Shown piece after piece: positions 25,418-34,680 of a stretch of DNA of 64,000 nucleotides. The notes beneath the pieces are model-generated. The model made no database searches, had not been told where the DNA came from, and was given only the letters and a program-made list of their open reading frames with translations. Every line of letters starts with the position of its first letter. The first letter of the stretch is position 1. The DNA lies in the NCBI RefSeq assembly GCF_947498015.1, contig NZ_CANMIR010000001.1, positions 372,001 to 436,000 on the forward strand, written 5' to 3'. The translations under genes and the position numbers were made by a program. The stretch is from an uncultured Neptuniibacter sp. (GTDB lineage: Bacteria > Pseudomonadota > Gammaproteobacteria > Pseudomonadales > Balneatricaceae).

Positions 25418-26488
25418 ATGCGAAGCACAGCTCACCCTACACAATATTGGCACCCACTCAATGATGGAAGGGTTCAATGCGACCTATGTCCCCGTTTTTG
25501 CAAGCTGAAAGAGGGACAGCGGGGACTGTGCTACATAAGAGGTAATCACCAAGGTCAGATCAAGCTATACAGCTGGGGAAGATCTAGCGGGTTCTGTATC
25601 GACCCTATCGAAAAGAAGCCGCTCAACCATTACTACCCTGGCGAGCCAATTCTTTCCTTTGGTACCGCTGGTTGTAACCTGAATTGTAAATTCTGTCAGA
25701 ATTGGGATATCAGTAAATCCAGAGATACTGATATTTTGGCTAAAAATGCACTGCCTGAACAGTTAGCAAAAACCGCGTTAAAAAATAACTGTTTAGGAGT
25801 TGCCTTTACTTACAATGATCCAGTCATTTTTATGGAATATGCACTGGATGTCGCAGATGCATGCCATGAACTAGGCCTCAAAACCGTTGCTGTCACTGCG
25901 GGCTATATCTGTGAAGAACCCAGGAAAACCTTTTTCTCTGCGATGGATGCAGCAAACATTGATCTGAAAAGCTTCTCTGAATCCTTTTATAAAAAGATAT
26001 GCGGAGGAAGCTTATCTTCTGTACTCGATACACTCCTGCACCTCAGGTTTGAAACTAAAACCTGGTTTGAGATTACAAATCTAATCATTCCGGGAATGAA
26101 TGACAGTGATCAAGAACTTGAACAGATGTGTCGATGGATTGTGTCTGAACTAGGGCACGATATCCCCATCCATTTCAGTGCCTTCCACCCTGACTATAAG
26201 ATGCGGGATATCCCACCGACACAGGCTTCCACATTAAGCCGTGCACGCAAGATCGCCCTTAACTGCGGTATTAATTTTGCCTATACCGGCAATATTCATG
26301 ACGCCGTAGGGGGCAGTACCTTCTGCAGCTATTGTGGTGTACTTCTGATCGAACGGGATTGGTATCAACTAGGTCACTGGTCTCTCAATGAAACCGGAAA
26401 ATGTCAGAATTGTGGAACGCCTCTGGCAGGGGTATTCAACTCTACCCCTGGAAAATGGGGAAGAAAGAGAGTCATGCTAACGATATAA
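25418..26488 (+). CDS. amrS: AmmeMemoRadiSam-type radical SAM enzyme
   Basis: A 356-residue protein. The N-terminal cysteine box CDLCPRFCKLKEGQRGLC lies near residues 21-38. The radical SAM cluster motif CNLNCKFCQNW lies near residue 86. Family segments GVAFTYNDPVIFMEY and NIDLKSFSESFYKKICGG follow. A C-terminal pair of CxxC motifs (CSYCG, CQNCG) may bind zinc or a further cluster. It belongs to the PflA-like AmmeMemoRadiSam group. In many genomes this enzyme neighbours AMMECR1 and MEMO homologues, but here it stands alone. The reaction is not established. Confidence 0.88.
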   Translation: MRSTAHPTQYWHPLNDGRVQCDLCPRFCKLKEGQRGLCYIRGNHQGQIKLYSWGRSSGFCIDPIEKKPLNHYYPGEPILSFGTAGCNLNCKFCQNWDISKSRDTDILAKNALPEQLAKTALKNNCLGVAFTYNDPVIFMEYALDVADACHELGLKTVAVTAGYICEEPRKTFFSAMDAANIDLKSFSESFYKKICGGSLSSVLDTLLHLRFETKTWFEITNLIIPGMNDSDQELEQMCRWIVSELGHDIPIHFSAFHPDYKMRDIPPTQASTLSRARKIALNCGINFAYTGNIHDAVGGSTFCSYCGVLLIERDWYQLGHWSLNETGKCQNCGTPLAGVFNSTPGKWGRKRVMLTI

Positions 26489-26492
26489 AAAA

Positions 26493-26522
26493 GGCCCGAT
26501 AGCAATTCCATGCTAACGGGCC
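26493..26522 (+). terminator. Hairpin after the radical SAM gene
   Basis: GGCCCGATAGCA (26493-26504) pairs with TGCTAACGGGCC (26511-26522) with one A-A mismatch over a 6-nt loop. Only ATTT follows, so termination may be weak. Confidence 0.55.
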
Positions 26523-26670
26523 ATTTCCCCGACTTCCTTATCGGACATCACCACATCCTTGGGTGATGAGATGGAGAGAATAATCCTTAATTCAAAATGC
26601 AGTTCCTTTGCACTCACCCTCCGAAAACACATTCTAAATAAGTGGGATAAAAGAGATATAGGAATATTTC

Positions 26671-27162
26671 CTATTTTTCCTTTACAGACTCAAGCGTACT
26701 AACAAGATCCTTGAACGCCTCTCTGTTTGTCTCATTCAAATCCATAAGAATTCTATGAGCCGCAATAATTCTTTCCTTCATATCTTCGACAGATTCCTGC
26801 ACTAACGGAAGCTCTCTAAGTGCCTGAACGTTAGGGGGCAGCTCCTCTAGTAGGAGAAAAATATGATCAAACCCCATCGTATAAAGGATACGAGTGATAT
26901 CCGGATTTGTGGAAACCAGTGCTGGTTTATCTAAATTAAGGGCCTTTGCCTTGATTGAAAGCTTTGCAATCAAACCTAGTGAGGTACTATCGATCCCCTC
27001 AGTTTGGGTCAGATCAATCAACACCTCGGATACAGCATCATCTCGAAGAGATTCTTCCAGATGACGATCAAGGGAGGCACATAATGTCAGACGAACATCA
27101 CCAACAAACTTTAGAACAAACCGCCCTTCAACCAGCGCTGAGTAGATCGAACCTTCCTGCAT
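26671..27162 (-). CDS. STAS-domain anti-sigma-factor antagonist
   Basis: A 163-residue protein. Residues about 5-105 are a STAS domain (VEGRFVLKFVGDVRLTLCASLDRHLEE, then LIDLTQTEGIDSTSLGLIAKLSIKA, with the phosphorylatable serine in DSTSLG). A helical C-terminal extension follows. It follows the SpoIIE phosphatase with 2 bp between genes. By analogy to the HsbR-HsbA pair of Pseudomonas, the phosphatase removes phosphate from this serine so that the antagonist can bind an anti-sigma factor or another partner. Start ATG 27162 is preferred to TTG 27177. Confidence 0.87.
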   Translation of the reverse strand: MQEGSIYSALVEGRFVLKFVGDVRLTLCASLDRHLEESLRDDAVSEVLIDLTQTEGIDSTSLGLIAKLSIKAKALNLDKPALVSTNPDITRILYTMGFDHIFLLLEELPPNVQALRELPLVQESVEDMKERIIAAHRILMDLNETNREAFKDLVSTLESVKEK

Positions 27163-27164
27163 AC

Positions 27165-28334
27165 TTACTGCCTGCAAATAGTCATTATCGCAATATCATC
27201 GGGAGCAGCTTCGATTATACCGGGAAGTAACACATCCTTGATCCTATCTGGGCCTCCCCCTTTAGTCTCAACCACCGCATCAATCAGTCGCTGCTCTTTA
27301 GCGGTCATATCTGACTGAGGGAGTACCTCTAAAATACCATCTGAAAACATCGTTAATTCAAAATCAGCTTTCATAAATAGCTTTCGCTCTTCGAACATCG
27401 GCTCAGGAAACAGTCCCACAGGCATCCCCCTCCCCTCCAGGTACCTACTACCCTGGTTGTCTGTCAAAATAGGCATAGGATGGTGACCACCGACAGCATA
27501 GGCTAAGGAGCTATCATCGCCATCAAACAAACCAATAAAGATACTTAGATGCTTGCCTAATTCCGTATCTAATAACTCAGAATTAATACGGTACAGAACA
27601 TCAATCGGCGAGAGAATATCAAAACTCGATCGTCTTCTGAAATTTCTTAGTAGCCTGTTTGTCATATTCTTTAATAAAACAGTCACTAACGCCGACGATG
27701 CACCGTGTCCAGAGACATCCGCTAAATAGAAAAGGGTTTTCGTTTCATCTACAGAAATAACATCAACAAAATCGCCACTTAAATAGAGTGAAGGGATCAG
27801 CAGATACTTCGCCTGTATACCACCCACTTTTAAATCATTATCTGGCAGCATATTCTGCTGAATTTGACGTGCAGCTTGTTGATCCGCTTGTAGCTCCCCC
27901 AAGCTTTTCTCAAGCTCTTCCCGATAGTGTAAATTCTTCTCTACCATCTCCGCTTGTATTAACAATTTGGTGATGGAACGACAAAACGCACGATCATTTT
28001 CAGCAACCTCAGATTGAATAAATACATCACTGGCCCCTTTTCTAAGAGCCATAAGAATATTTTCTGAGGAATCATCTACCAACAGAGATAAGAGCGGCTT
28101 GGGCTCATGCGCTTCGGCTAACAACTCCAATTCCGCAAAACCCAGCTCCTCGCTTAAACCAACTATAACGAGTGAAAATTCATTTTCATCCAGAAGTTTT
28201 AGCGCATAGCTGCTATTGAAGGCTGTCGAAATTTTTACAGGAGGTAGATCTGCTTGATTACAGGCCTCCACAATTGAATCAACTGCTTCAGCTACATGGT
28301 CGATCAGAAGTATTGTCTGGTAGGTTTGCCTCAT
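27165..28334 (-). CDS. SpoIIE-type PP2C phosphatase with degenerate receiver
   Basis: A 389-residue protein. The N-terminal receiver-like domain (about residues 5-125) lacks the phospho-acceptor: the strand reads FSLVIVGLSEELG, with glycine in place of aspartate. A coiled coil links it (about 130-165, HYREELEKSLGELQADQQAARQIQQNML). A SpoIIE/PP2C phosphatase domain follows (about 165-389) with metal aspartates in LSGDFVDVI, LADVSGHGASSALV and MFSDGILEV. It is probably a serine phosphatase acting on the STAS protein encoded 2 bp downstream. Because the receiver cannot be phosphorylated normally, input is likely through protein binding. Confidence 0.9.
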   Translation of the reverse strand: MRQTYQTILLIDHVAEAVDSIVEACNQADLPPVKISTAFNSSYALKLLDENEFSLVIVGLSEELGFAELELLAEAHEPKPLLSLLVDDSSENILMALRKGASDVFIQSEVAENDRAFCRSITKLLIQAEMVEKNLHYREELEKSLGELQADQQAARQIQQNMLPDNDLKVGGIQAKYLLIPSLYLSGDFVDVISVDETKTLFYLADVSGHGASSALVTVLLKNMTNRLLRNFRRRSSFDILSPIDVLYRINSELLDTELGKHLSIFIGLFDGDDSSLAYAVGGHHPMPILTDNQGSRYLEGRGMPVGLFPEPMFEERKLFMKADFELTMFSDGILEVLPQSDMTAKEQRLIDAVVETKGGGPDRIKDVLLPGIIEAAPDDIAIMTICRQ

Positions 28335-28441
28335 AGCCTAGCCTTTAATTAATAGGCGAAGATCCATGAGACACCACGTTAAATCCAAGCGGCTTAACAT
28401 GCAATGAAAATTTAATAGATGGGTTTAAATAGAACGTTAAT

Positions 28442-28472
28442 TGCCCCAACCATTAGACAAAAGGTTGGGGCA
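28442..28472 (-). terminator. Hairpin downstream of mlaA
   Basis: TGCCCCAACC (28442-28451) is complementary to GGTTGGGGCA (28463-28472) across an 11-nt loop, 8 bp after the mlaA stop. On the minus strand it is followed by AATTAA rather than a long T run, so it is a moderate terminator. Confidence 0.55.
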
Positions 28473-28479
28473 CAATTAC

Positions 28480-29181
28480 TTAGAAATTACTTTCGTCGTA
28501 ATTTTCAACATCACCATCAGCAATGTCAAATTCACGTTTTTGGAGGTAAGCATCGCGAATAAAGGTGTATTTATCACCAGAGATCAGCTTCTCCGAAGCT
28601 AATAGCTGCGCACGCGTATCGATCACACGTGTTAGGTACAATGCATTACGCGCGCCGGTATCATCCAGATGATACACAGGGTCAACCAGAGTATCCGGGT
28701 ACATTCCAATACCATCGCGTACCGTTGTGGGCCCGAAGAATGGTAAAACTACGTAAGGGCCACTACTAGCCCCCCAATAACCGAATGTTTGGCCAAAATC
28801 TTCTTCGTGCTTTTCAATACCCATTGGGCTGGCTACATCAATGAATCCCGCCAAACCAAAAGTAGAGTTGAAGCTCACACGCGCAAAATCCTTACCTGCG
28901 TTTTCAAACTTACCCTGCAGAAGGTTATTAATCAGTGTTCCAATATCGGCTAAATTTTCGAAGAAGTTGTGTACTCCCTCTTCAGCCATATCCGGCATTA
29001 CAGCCTTATAGCCTTTTGTGACGGGCTTAAGTGCATATGTGTCCAATCCATCGTTGAAATTAAACATTGCACGGTTGAAGCCTTCCCAAGGATCAACTTC
29101 TACATTTTCAGCCATAACAGGCTGACTCAACGCAAGTGCAACTGCGCCAGCAACAACTAAACCACGAAATTTGGTTATCAT
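28480..29181 (-). CDS. mlaA: MlaA/VacJ family outer-membrane lipid-asymmetry protein
   Basis: A 233-residue protein with MlaA signatures DPWEGFNRAMFNFND (about residues 32-46), NFFENLADIGTLINNLLQGK, FARVSFNSTFGLAGFIDVAS, DFGQTFGYWG and PYVVLPFFGPTTVRDGIG. MlaA works with porins to remove phospholipids from the outer leaflet of the outer membrane. The signal peptide ends LSQPVMAEN with no lipobox cysteine, so it would be cleaved by signal peptidase I and not lipidated, unlike E. coli MlaA. The gene stands alone, 170 bp downstream of the porin gene, which may be a functional partner. Confidence 0.9.
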   Translation of the reverse strand: MITKFRGLVVAGAVALALSQPVMAENVEVDPWEGFNRAMFNFNDGLDTYALKPVTKGYKAVMPDMAEEGVHNFFENLADIGTLINNLLQGKFENAGKDFARVSFNSTFGLAGFIDVASPMGIEKHEEDFGQTFGYWGASSGPYVVLPFFGPTTVRDGIGMYPDTLVDPVYHLDDTGARNALYLTRVIDTRAQLLASEKLISGDKYTFIRDAYLQKREFDIADGDVENYDESNF

Positions 29182-29294
29182 CAGGATTCCTTAACCCTTC
29201 CCCACTGAATATCGCTCTATTCTATCTGAGATTCTTCCACATGAAAAATAGGAAAAAGACTTAATTTCAAATAGTTAATTTATGGGCCATTAAC

Positions 29295-29325
29295 GAAAAA
29301 AGGCTTCCCTAAGGAAGCCTTTTTC
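29295..29325. terminator. Terminator between porin and mlaA
   Basis: AAAAA, AGGCTTCC (29301-29308), loop CTAA, GGAAGCCT (29313-29320) and T residues. On the minus strand it ends the porin transcript. Confidence 0.9.
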
Positions 29326-29350
29326 AATATTTCCGTAAGGAAATGTCGAC

Positions 29351-30295
29351 TTAGAAGTCTACGCGGTAACCGATAGCTAGACGGTCTACATATTTAGCAG
29401 CCAGTGCTTCAGCATCGCTGTCGTAGTCGAAGTAACCTACGTATACACGACCTTTACCCAGTTTCTGCTCAACTTCAGCAGCCCACTGGTCACCGTCGTT
29501 GCCATTTAATTCTAGGTTAGAGTAACGCAGTTTAGCGCTCAAACCTTCGCCGAAGTTGTAGATTGCACCAACTTCAGTTGCTTCGTCTTCAACACCAGCG
29601 TTTTCCTGCTCTTCGTAACGTGCAACCAGTTTCAGTGCATCGATGTCGTAAGTAGCAGCAACACCCCAAGTCTCACGATCGATCGCATCAACGTCGCCGT
29701 AAGAAGCAGCCAGGTACAGACCGTTTGCAGAGTATTTAGCTGCAACGTTATAACCATCTACATCGTCATCAGCATCATCGCCAGAACCAGCAATCACAAG
29801 ACCCAGTGCAGCCTGGAAGCCACCCATAACAGGTGTCAGGTAAGCCAGAGTGTTATCCTGACGCTTGTGCTGGTTGTTACCCAGCTGCGCCCACTCACCA
29901 GCATCGCTAGTTGCAGTGTTGAAGATATCAGTTGGGATATTTACCCACAGGTAGTGAGGGTGGTACTGACGACCCGCCAGAGCAGTACCCCAATCGCCAG
30001 TTGCGCCCAGATAAGCTAGACGAGCTGCGAATGTACCAGTACCAGCATCATAAGCATCAGAATCAGTTGTTTCCAGCTGACCTTCCCAGTGGAACAGACC
30101 TTTAGTGCCTTCAAGACCCAGATCTACATCACCTTTGATACCGATACGAGTAGACTCGTCACGCAGGTCCAGATCCTGATCATCAGCAGACATCAGAGCT
30201 ACACGGAAAGAACCGTATAGAGTAGCGTCAGCCTGTGCAACCATTGGAGCAGTCAGAGCGCCAGCAACAGCTAGAGCAATCAGTGACTTTTTCAT
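29351..30295 (-). CDS. Gram-negative general porin
   Basis: A 314-residue trimeric-type porin. The signal peptide is MKKSLIALAVAGALTAPMVAQA. The mature N terminus DATLYGSFRVALM and the C-terminal strand ending in IGYRVDF (terminal phenylalanine recognised by BamA) are typical. The loop-3 region has AARLAYLGATGDWGTALAGRQYHP. ATG 30295 is used because GGGGA precedes it, while an in-frame ATG 30 bp upstream lacks one. Codon use is strongly biased, suggesting high expression. A long upstream region (30296-30654) precedes it. Confidence 0.92.
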   Translation of the reverse strand: MKKSLIALAVAGALTAPMVAQADATLYGSFRVALMSADDQDLDLRDESTRIGIKGDVDLGLEGTKGLFHWEGQLETTDSDAYDAGTGTFAARLAYLGATGDWGTALAGRQYHPHYLWVNIPTDIFNTATSDAGEWAQLGNNQHKRQDNTLAYLTPVMGGFQAALGLVIAGSGDDADDDVDGYNVAAKYSANGLYLAASYGDVDAIDRETWGVAATYDIDALKLVARYEEQENAGVEDEATEVGAIYNFGEGLSAKLRYSNLELNGNDGDQWAAEVEQKLGKGRVYVGYFDYDSDAEALAAKYVDRLAIGYRVDF

Positions 30296-30654
30296 CAACA
30301 TTTCCCCTTCAATAATATTCAACATACTAGTAGTGAATTTGTAATTTTTCTTAGCATAACGCGTTAAACACGCTATTACGCTATGAAAATACTATAAAAA
30401 AAAAATATTTCAAACAAATGAAAGATTTTTTCCTCTAAATTCTCTCTCGGCAGGTTAGTTAATATCTTTAATTCCTGCCCTACGCTTCTTATTTATACTG
30501 CCAGATTTAATTAAAACCATCGCTCTGACAGGCGGCGTAAAATAAATTCCGCGCATTACACCATACCCATATGGCTTGTGCAACCTTTGTGCTACCTATT
30601 ATCCACCTTTAACGCTGATACAAAAGTATGACACCACCGCTTGATTGACCTGTA
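30296..30654. promoter_or_regulatory. Porin upstream region with a possible FNR-type box
   Basis: About 360 bp between the porin and hrpA. It is AT-rich, with an A tract near 30397-30406 and likely promoter elements (TATTACGCTATGAAAATACTATAAA) close to the porin. At 30645-30658, overlapping the last codons of hrpA, TTGAC-CTGT-ATCAA differs from the FNR/ANR consensus by one base. It lies 350 bp from the porin start, so its relevance is uncertain. Confidence 0.4.
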
Positions 30655-33600
30655 TCAAGGTATCACTTTACTCCACTGCTGTTTTAGCCTCTTTTCGGAG
30701 ACGGTCTGGTGTGTACCAAGCTGCTGAGCGAACAGAGAGACCCGAAGTTCCTCAATCATCCAGCGATAGCTCTCCAGCTCAGGATCATAAACACCCTGCC
30801 CCTGATGTTTTTCCAGACGCTGTGCATATTGCTGGTACATCTGCATCAGCATGTCACTATAGAGGCACTCTTGTCGGAGGTTGCGCCTGAATTTTTCTAA
30901 CCGTATCTCTATTGCTTTAAGGTAGCGCTCATAGTTTTCCAAAATCTTGTATGAAGTCTTAGCGATAAAGCCTTCGGGTAAAAGAGCACTCAGCTGTAAC
31001 TTGATATCATTCAGAACGGTCACTTCATTCAGCTGAACTTTGCCCTTTAACTGTTTTTGGATACGGTTATAAGCTTTAGCAATCTGTTCTATTTTTAACA
31101 GTAACTGCTCACTTTTCTCGTACAGATGGCTTTTGCACTCTAGCAACGCCTTTTGATATTGAGCGTTACTGCGTATTAACGCTTCATCTAAGTTCATTAA
31201 AGCGCGGCATGCCTGCCAGATTATCTCCCGCTCAAGCTGCTGAGGATTAAATAACCCTCCGCTCAGCAAAACGGTCTGAGTCAGTTTATCCTTACTTAAA
31301 CCCTTACGTGCGTTACGAACCTGCTCTCGCATATTTAACAATGCGAGCCGTACAGTACCCTGAATGGTTTCCTGTTCCGCTTCAGCCAGATGAGGTTTAA
31401 GGCACAGCGTGACACTCTCTTTCTTATCAACCAATGCAGGATAGGCCTCAACCTCTACGCCAGCATACTTACTGACCTTACAGCTGACCTCCAAGGTTTC
31501 AAAGTCCCAATCAACCAGACCAGCTCTCCCCCACTCACTGTCGGATTGTTTTGTGAGCCGTTCACTGATTTGAGAAGCAAACTCTTGATTAAGACTCTCC
31601 CAGCTGCGCGACTCTTTCAGTAAACGGCCCTTTTCATCAACTAATCGCAAGTTCATCAACAGATGGTCCATTAACTCAACTTGCCTTAACTGACTTTCAA
31701 CTATCCGAATACCGGTCATACGTAAAAGGTGATGTGCGAACACCTCGTAGAGATTGCCGACACCAAATTCCACCGCCTGCACGAATGCATCAACATAATT
31801 GGGCACTGGAACAAAGTGCTTTCTCTGTTGTTTCGGCAGCCCCTTAAGAATCGCCGTGCACTTTTCCTCGAGCATGCCGGGAACAAGCCATTCAATCTGC
31901 TGCTGTGGAATCGAGGTTAATAGAGGTAATGGTACTTGCAGTGTTACACCATCATCCTTTGCGCTCGGCGAAAAGTTATAGAACAGCTTAAGCTTGGCAT
32001 CATCCCATTTCAAAAAATCAGGATAGGCATTTATTGTGACGTGCTCGGCCGACCGCTGCAGGATATCCTCTTCCTGCATAATAAGTGCATCCGGTTGCTG
32101 GCCTTCTACCTCTTTGACCCATTTTTCAAAACCAGCACCGTTGACAATATGATCGCCCTTCAGGCTTTTAAACCTGAGGTGATAAAATTCAAAAAGCTGC
32201 TCTTCATCAACCAGCAGATCCTTTCTTCGGGACTTCGCCTCTAACCTTTCAACACCGCGCAGGAGGGAACGATTTTTTTTAATAAACGTCGCAGCTGTCC
32301 GAAGCTCCCCTTCCACCAATGCCTGACGGATAAAGATTTCGTGTGAAACCTCCTGATCAATTTTACCAAAGCTCACCCTGCGCTTAGGCACAATGATCAG
32401 TCCGTACAGCGTCACCTGCTCAATCGCAACAACTTCAGCGCGTTTCTTCTCCCAATGGGGCTCACTGTAACTTTTCTTAATCAGATTAGGAGCTAAACGT
32501 TCTGCCCACACTGGATCAATCCTGGCGATGCAGCGTGCGTAGAGCTGGCTTGTTTCAACCATCTCTGCAGCCATAACCCACTTAGGTGCTTTTTTATAGA
32601 CAACAGAACCAGGAAAGAGAAAGAAGCGGCGATTACGCGCACCCAGGTACTCTTTACCCTCCTGTTTTAACCCCATCTGACTGAGAAGGCCTGCTAATAG
32701 AGAACGATGCACTGACTCATAAGACGCCGGCTGGTCCCGCTCAACAAACTTTCCATCTTGCGTTTGCAACTCTTTGCAGATGATATGTAGCTGCCGGTGG
32801 GTATCACGCCACTCTCTCATCCTCATATATGAGAGATAGTTTTTAGCACAATACTTTCTTAACTGATTTTGACTGAGTGCCTGACGCTGCTCTTCATAAA
32901 GATCCCACAGATTTACAAACGTAAGAAAGTCAGATTCCTCATGCGCATACAAACGATGCTTTTCATCACTAGCCTGGCGCTTTTCCTGGGGACGCTCTCT
33001 TGGATCCTGAACACCTAATGCACTCACAATGATCAGGATCTCTCGTAAGCAGTTATTTCTGGCTGCTTCAACCACCATTCGCCCCAAACGAGGATCAATC
33101 GGCAGCTTAGATAGCTGCCACCCTACCCGGGTGATCGTTCTCTTTTTATCAACGGCTCCCAGCTCTTCAAGCAGTTTAAATCCATCATTGATGTAGCGGG
33201 AATCGGGTGGATCAACGAAAGGGAAAGCTGCAATATCCCCTAATTTAAGTGAAAGCATCTGCAAGATAACCGCAGCAAGATTGGTGCGACGGATCTCAGC
33301 ATCAGTAAACTCAGGTCGGCCATTGAAATCATCTTCAGAAAACAAGCGAATACATGTTCCTTCAGAAACTCGACCACAGCGTCCAGCTCGCTGATTAGCA
33401 CTCGCCTGTGAAACAGCTTCAATCGGGAGTCTTTGCACCTTAGAGCGATAGCTATAACGGCTTATCCTGGCTAATCCAGTATCAACTACATACTTAATAC
33501 CGGGAACCGTAAGCGACGTTTCAGCCACATTGGTGGACAGAACCACCCGGGTACCCACACTCCCCCGCCCCCGTTGAAATACCCGGTTTTGTTCAGCCAG

Positions 33601-34602
33601 CGACAGCCGGGCATATAAAGGCAGCACATCTACACTTTTCAGCTCTGCCTTACGGAGTGTTTCCGCGGTTTCCCTAATCTCTCTTTCTCCCGGCAAGAAG
33701 ATCAGAATATCCCCTTGCGGCCCCTTACCCTGCTGCCGTTCACGATCCAGCAGTTCTTCAACCGCAGCCAGTACACCCTGCTGAAGATCAAGCGATTGCT
33801 CATCATCACTGTCCATCTCATGCAAAGGCCGATAGAGGATATCTACAGGATAGGTACGCCCCGAAACCTCAATAACTGGTGCATTGTCAAAGTGCTTTGA
33901 AAACCGTTCCAGATCAATAGTAGCTGAAGTGATAATAACCTTCAGATCAGGACGTTTAGGCAGGATCCGTTTGATATACCCGAGCAGAAAATCGATATTC
34001 AAACTACGCTCATGCGCCTCATCGATGATCAGAACTTCATACTGCTCGAGAAAGCGGTCATGTTTAGTCTCGGCCAGCAATATCCCATCGGTCATAAGCT
34101 TGACCTGAGTATTGTCACTAACCTGATCATGGAATCTAACCTGATATCCAACCCGCCCACCTAAGGGGGTTTGAAGCTCATCAGCTATACGACTGGCCAC
34201 GGTACGAGCCGCCAGCCTTCTCGGCTGGGTATGCCCGATTAGTCCTTTACAGCCCAGCCCCATATCAAGACAGATTTTAGGGAGCTGAGTGGTTTTCCCC
34301 GAGCCGGTTTCACCAGCTAAAACCACAACCTGATTTTCAGCGATCGCCTTTGTAATTTCATCACGGCGACTACTGATGGGCAGATCAGGGTAGATAATCT
34401 TCTGGCTCAGCCCTCTTCGCTGATCGACCCACTGCAAAGAAACATCTACTTTTTCTGCGATCTTAGATAACTCACTTTCTGATACATCTGTTCTGCGCGC
34501 TTTATCGATCAATCGCTTAAGACGAAACCGATCTGAGATACGGCAATCAGACAGGCAGGCATAGAGTTGTTGTACAGAGGCGCTCAAAGTGAAATATCCC
34601 AC
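30655..34602 (-). CDS. hrpA: ATP-dependent RNA helicase HrpA
   Basis: A 1315-residue DEAH-box helicase. Motifs: Walker A GETGSGKTTQ (near residue 96), DEAH (near 194), SAT (near 225), SLTVPGIKYVVDTG, and QRAGRCGR (near 400). These are followed by the winged-helix/ratchet (HA2) and OB-fold regions and a long C-terminal extension (DUF3418-type) to residue 1315, the usual HrpA length of about 1300. HrpA rescues stalled ribosomes and processes mRNA. The start is unclear: GTG 34602 gives full length, and TTG five codons later has GGGA upstream. Confidence 0.95.
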   Translation of the reverse strand: MGYFTLSASVQQLYACLSDCRISDRFRLKRLIDKARRTDVSESELSKIAEKVDVSLQWVDQRRGLSQKIIYPDLPISSRRDEITKAIAENQVVVLAGETGSGKTTQLPKICLDMGLGCKGLIGHTQPRRLAARTVASRIADELQTPLGGRVGYQVRFHDQVSDNTQVKLMTDGILLAETKHDRFLEQYEVLIIDEAHERSLNIDFLLGYIKRILPKRPDLKVIITSATIDLERFSKHFDNAPVIEVSGRTYPVDILYRPLHEMDSDDEQSLDLQQGVLAAVEELLDRERQQGKGPQGDILIFLPGEREIRETAETLRKAELKSVDVLPLYARLSLAEQNRVFQRGRGSVGTRVVLSTNVAETSLTVPGIKYVVDTGLARISRYSYRSKVQRLPIEAVSQASANQRAGRCGRVSEGTCIRLFSEDDFNGRPEFTDAEIRRTNLAAVILQMLSLKLGDIAAFPFVDPPDSRYINDGFKLLEELGAVDKKRTITRVGWQLSKLPIDPRLGRMVVEAARNNCLREILIIVSALGVQDPRERPQEKRQASDEKHRLYAHEESDFLTFVNLWDLYEEQRQALSQNQLRKYCAKNYLSYMRMREWRDTHRQLHIICKELQTQDGKFVERDQPASYESVHRSLLAGLLSQMGLKQEGKEYLGARNRRFFLFPGSVVYKKAPKWVMAAEMVETSQLYARCIARIDPVWAERLAPNLIKKSYSEPHWEKKRAEVVAIEQVTLYGLIIVPKRRVSFGKIDQEVSHEIFIRQALVEGELRTAATFIKKNRSLLRGVERLEAKSRRKDLLVDEEQLFEFYHLRFKSLKGDHIVNGAGFEKWVKEVEGQQPDALIMQEEDILQRSAEHVTINAYPDFLKWDDAKLKLFYNFSPSAKDDGVTLQVPLPLLTSIPQQQIEWLVPGMLEEKCTAILKGLPKQQRKHFVPVPNYVDAFVQAVEFGVGNLYEVFAHHLLRMTGIRIVESQLRQVELMDHLLMNLRLVDEKGRLLKESRSWESLNQEFASQISERLTKQSDSEWGRAGLVDWDFETLEVSCKVSKYAGVEVEAYPALVDKKESVTLCLKPHLAEAEQETIQGTVRLALLNMREQVRNARKGLSKDKLTQTVLLSGGLFNPQQLEREIIWQACRALMNLDEALIRSNAQYQKALLECKSHLYEKSEQLLLKIEQIAKAYNRIQKQLKGKVQLNEVTVLNDIKLQLSALLPEGFIAKTSYKILENYERYLKAIEIRLEKFRRNLRQECLYSDMLMQMYQQYAQRLEKHQGQGVYDPELESYRWMIEELRVSLFAQQLGTHQTVSEKRLKQQWSKVIP

Positions 34603-34607
34603 GGCAT

Positions 34608-34636
34608 AAAAAAAGGGGCATTCTACCCGATGCCCC
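34608..34636 (-). terminator. Terminator after the MCP gene
   Basis: On the minus strand GGGGCAT (complement of 34630-34636) and ATGCCCC (complement of 34615-34621) form a 7-bp stem followed by seven T (34608-34614). It separates the MCP gene from hrpA. Confidence 0.85.
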
Positions 34637-34680
34637 TAGTAAGCTCCACGCTATAACGCTCCCTCTATATCAGAACTGCC

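Noticed and set aside
30645..30658. TTGAC-CTGT-ATCAA as an FNR site for the porin
   Set aside because: It overlaps the end of hrpA and is 350 bp from the porin start, too far for a standard FNR effect. It is noted in the upstream region but not reported as a finding.
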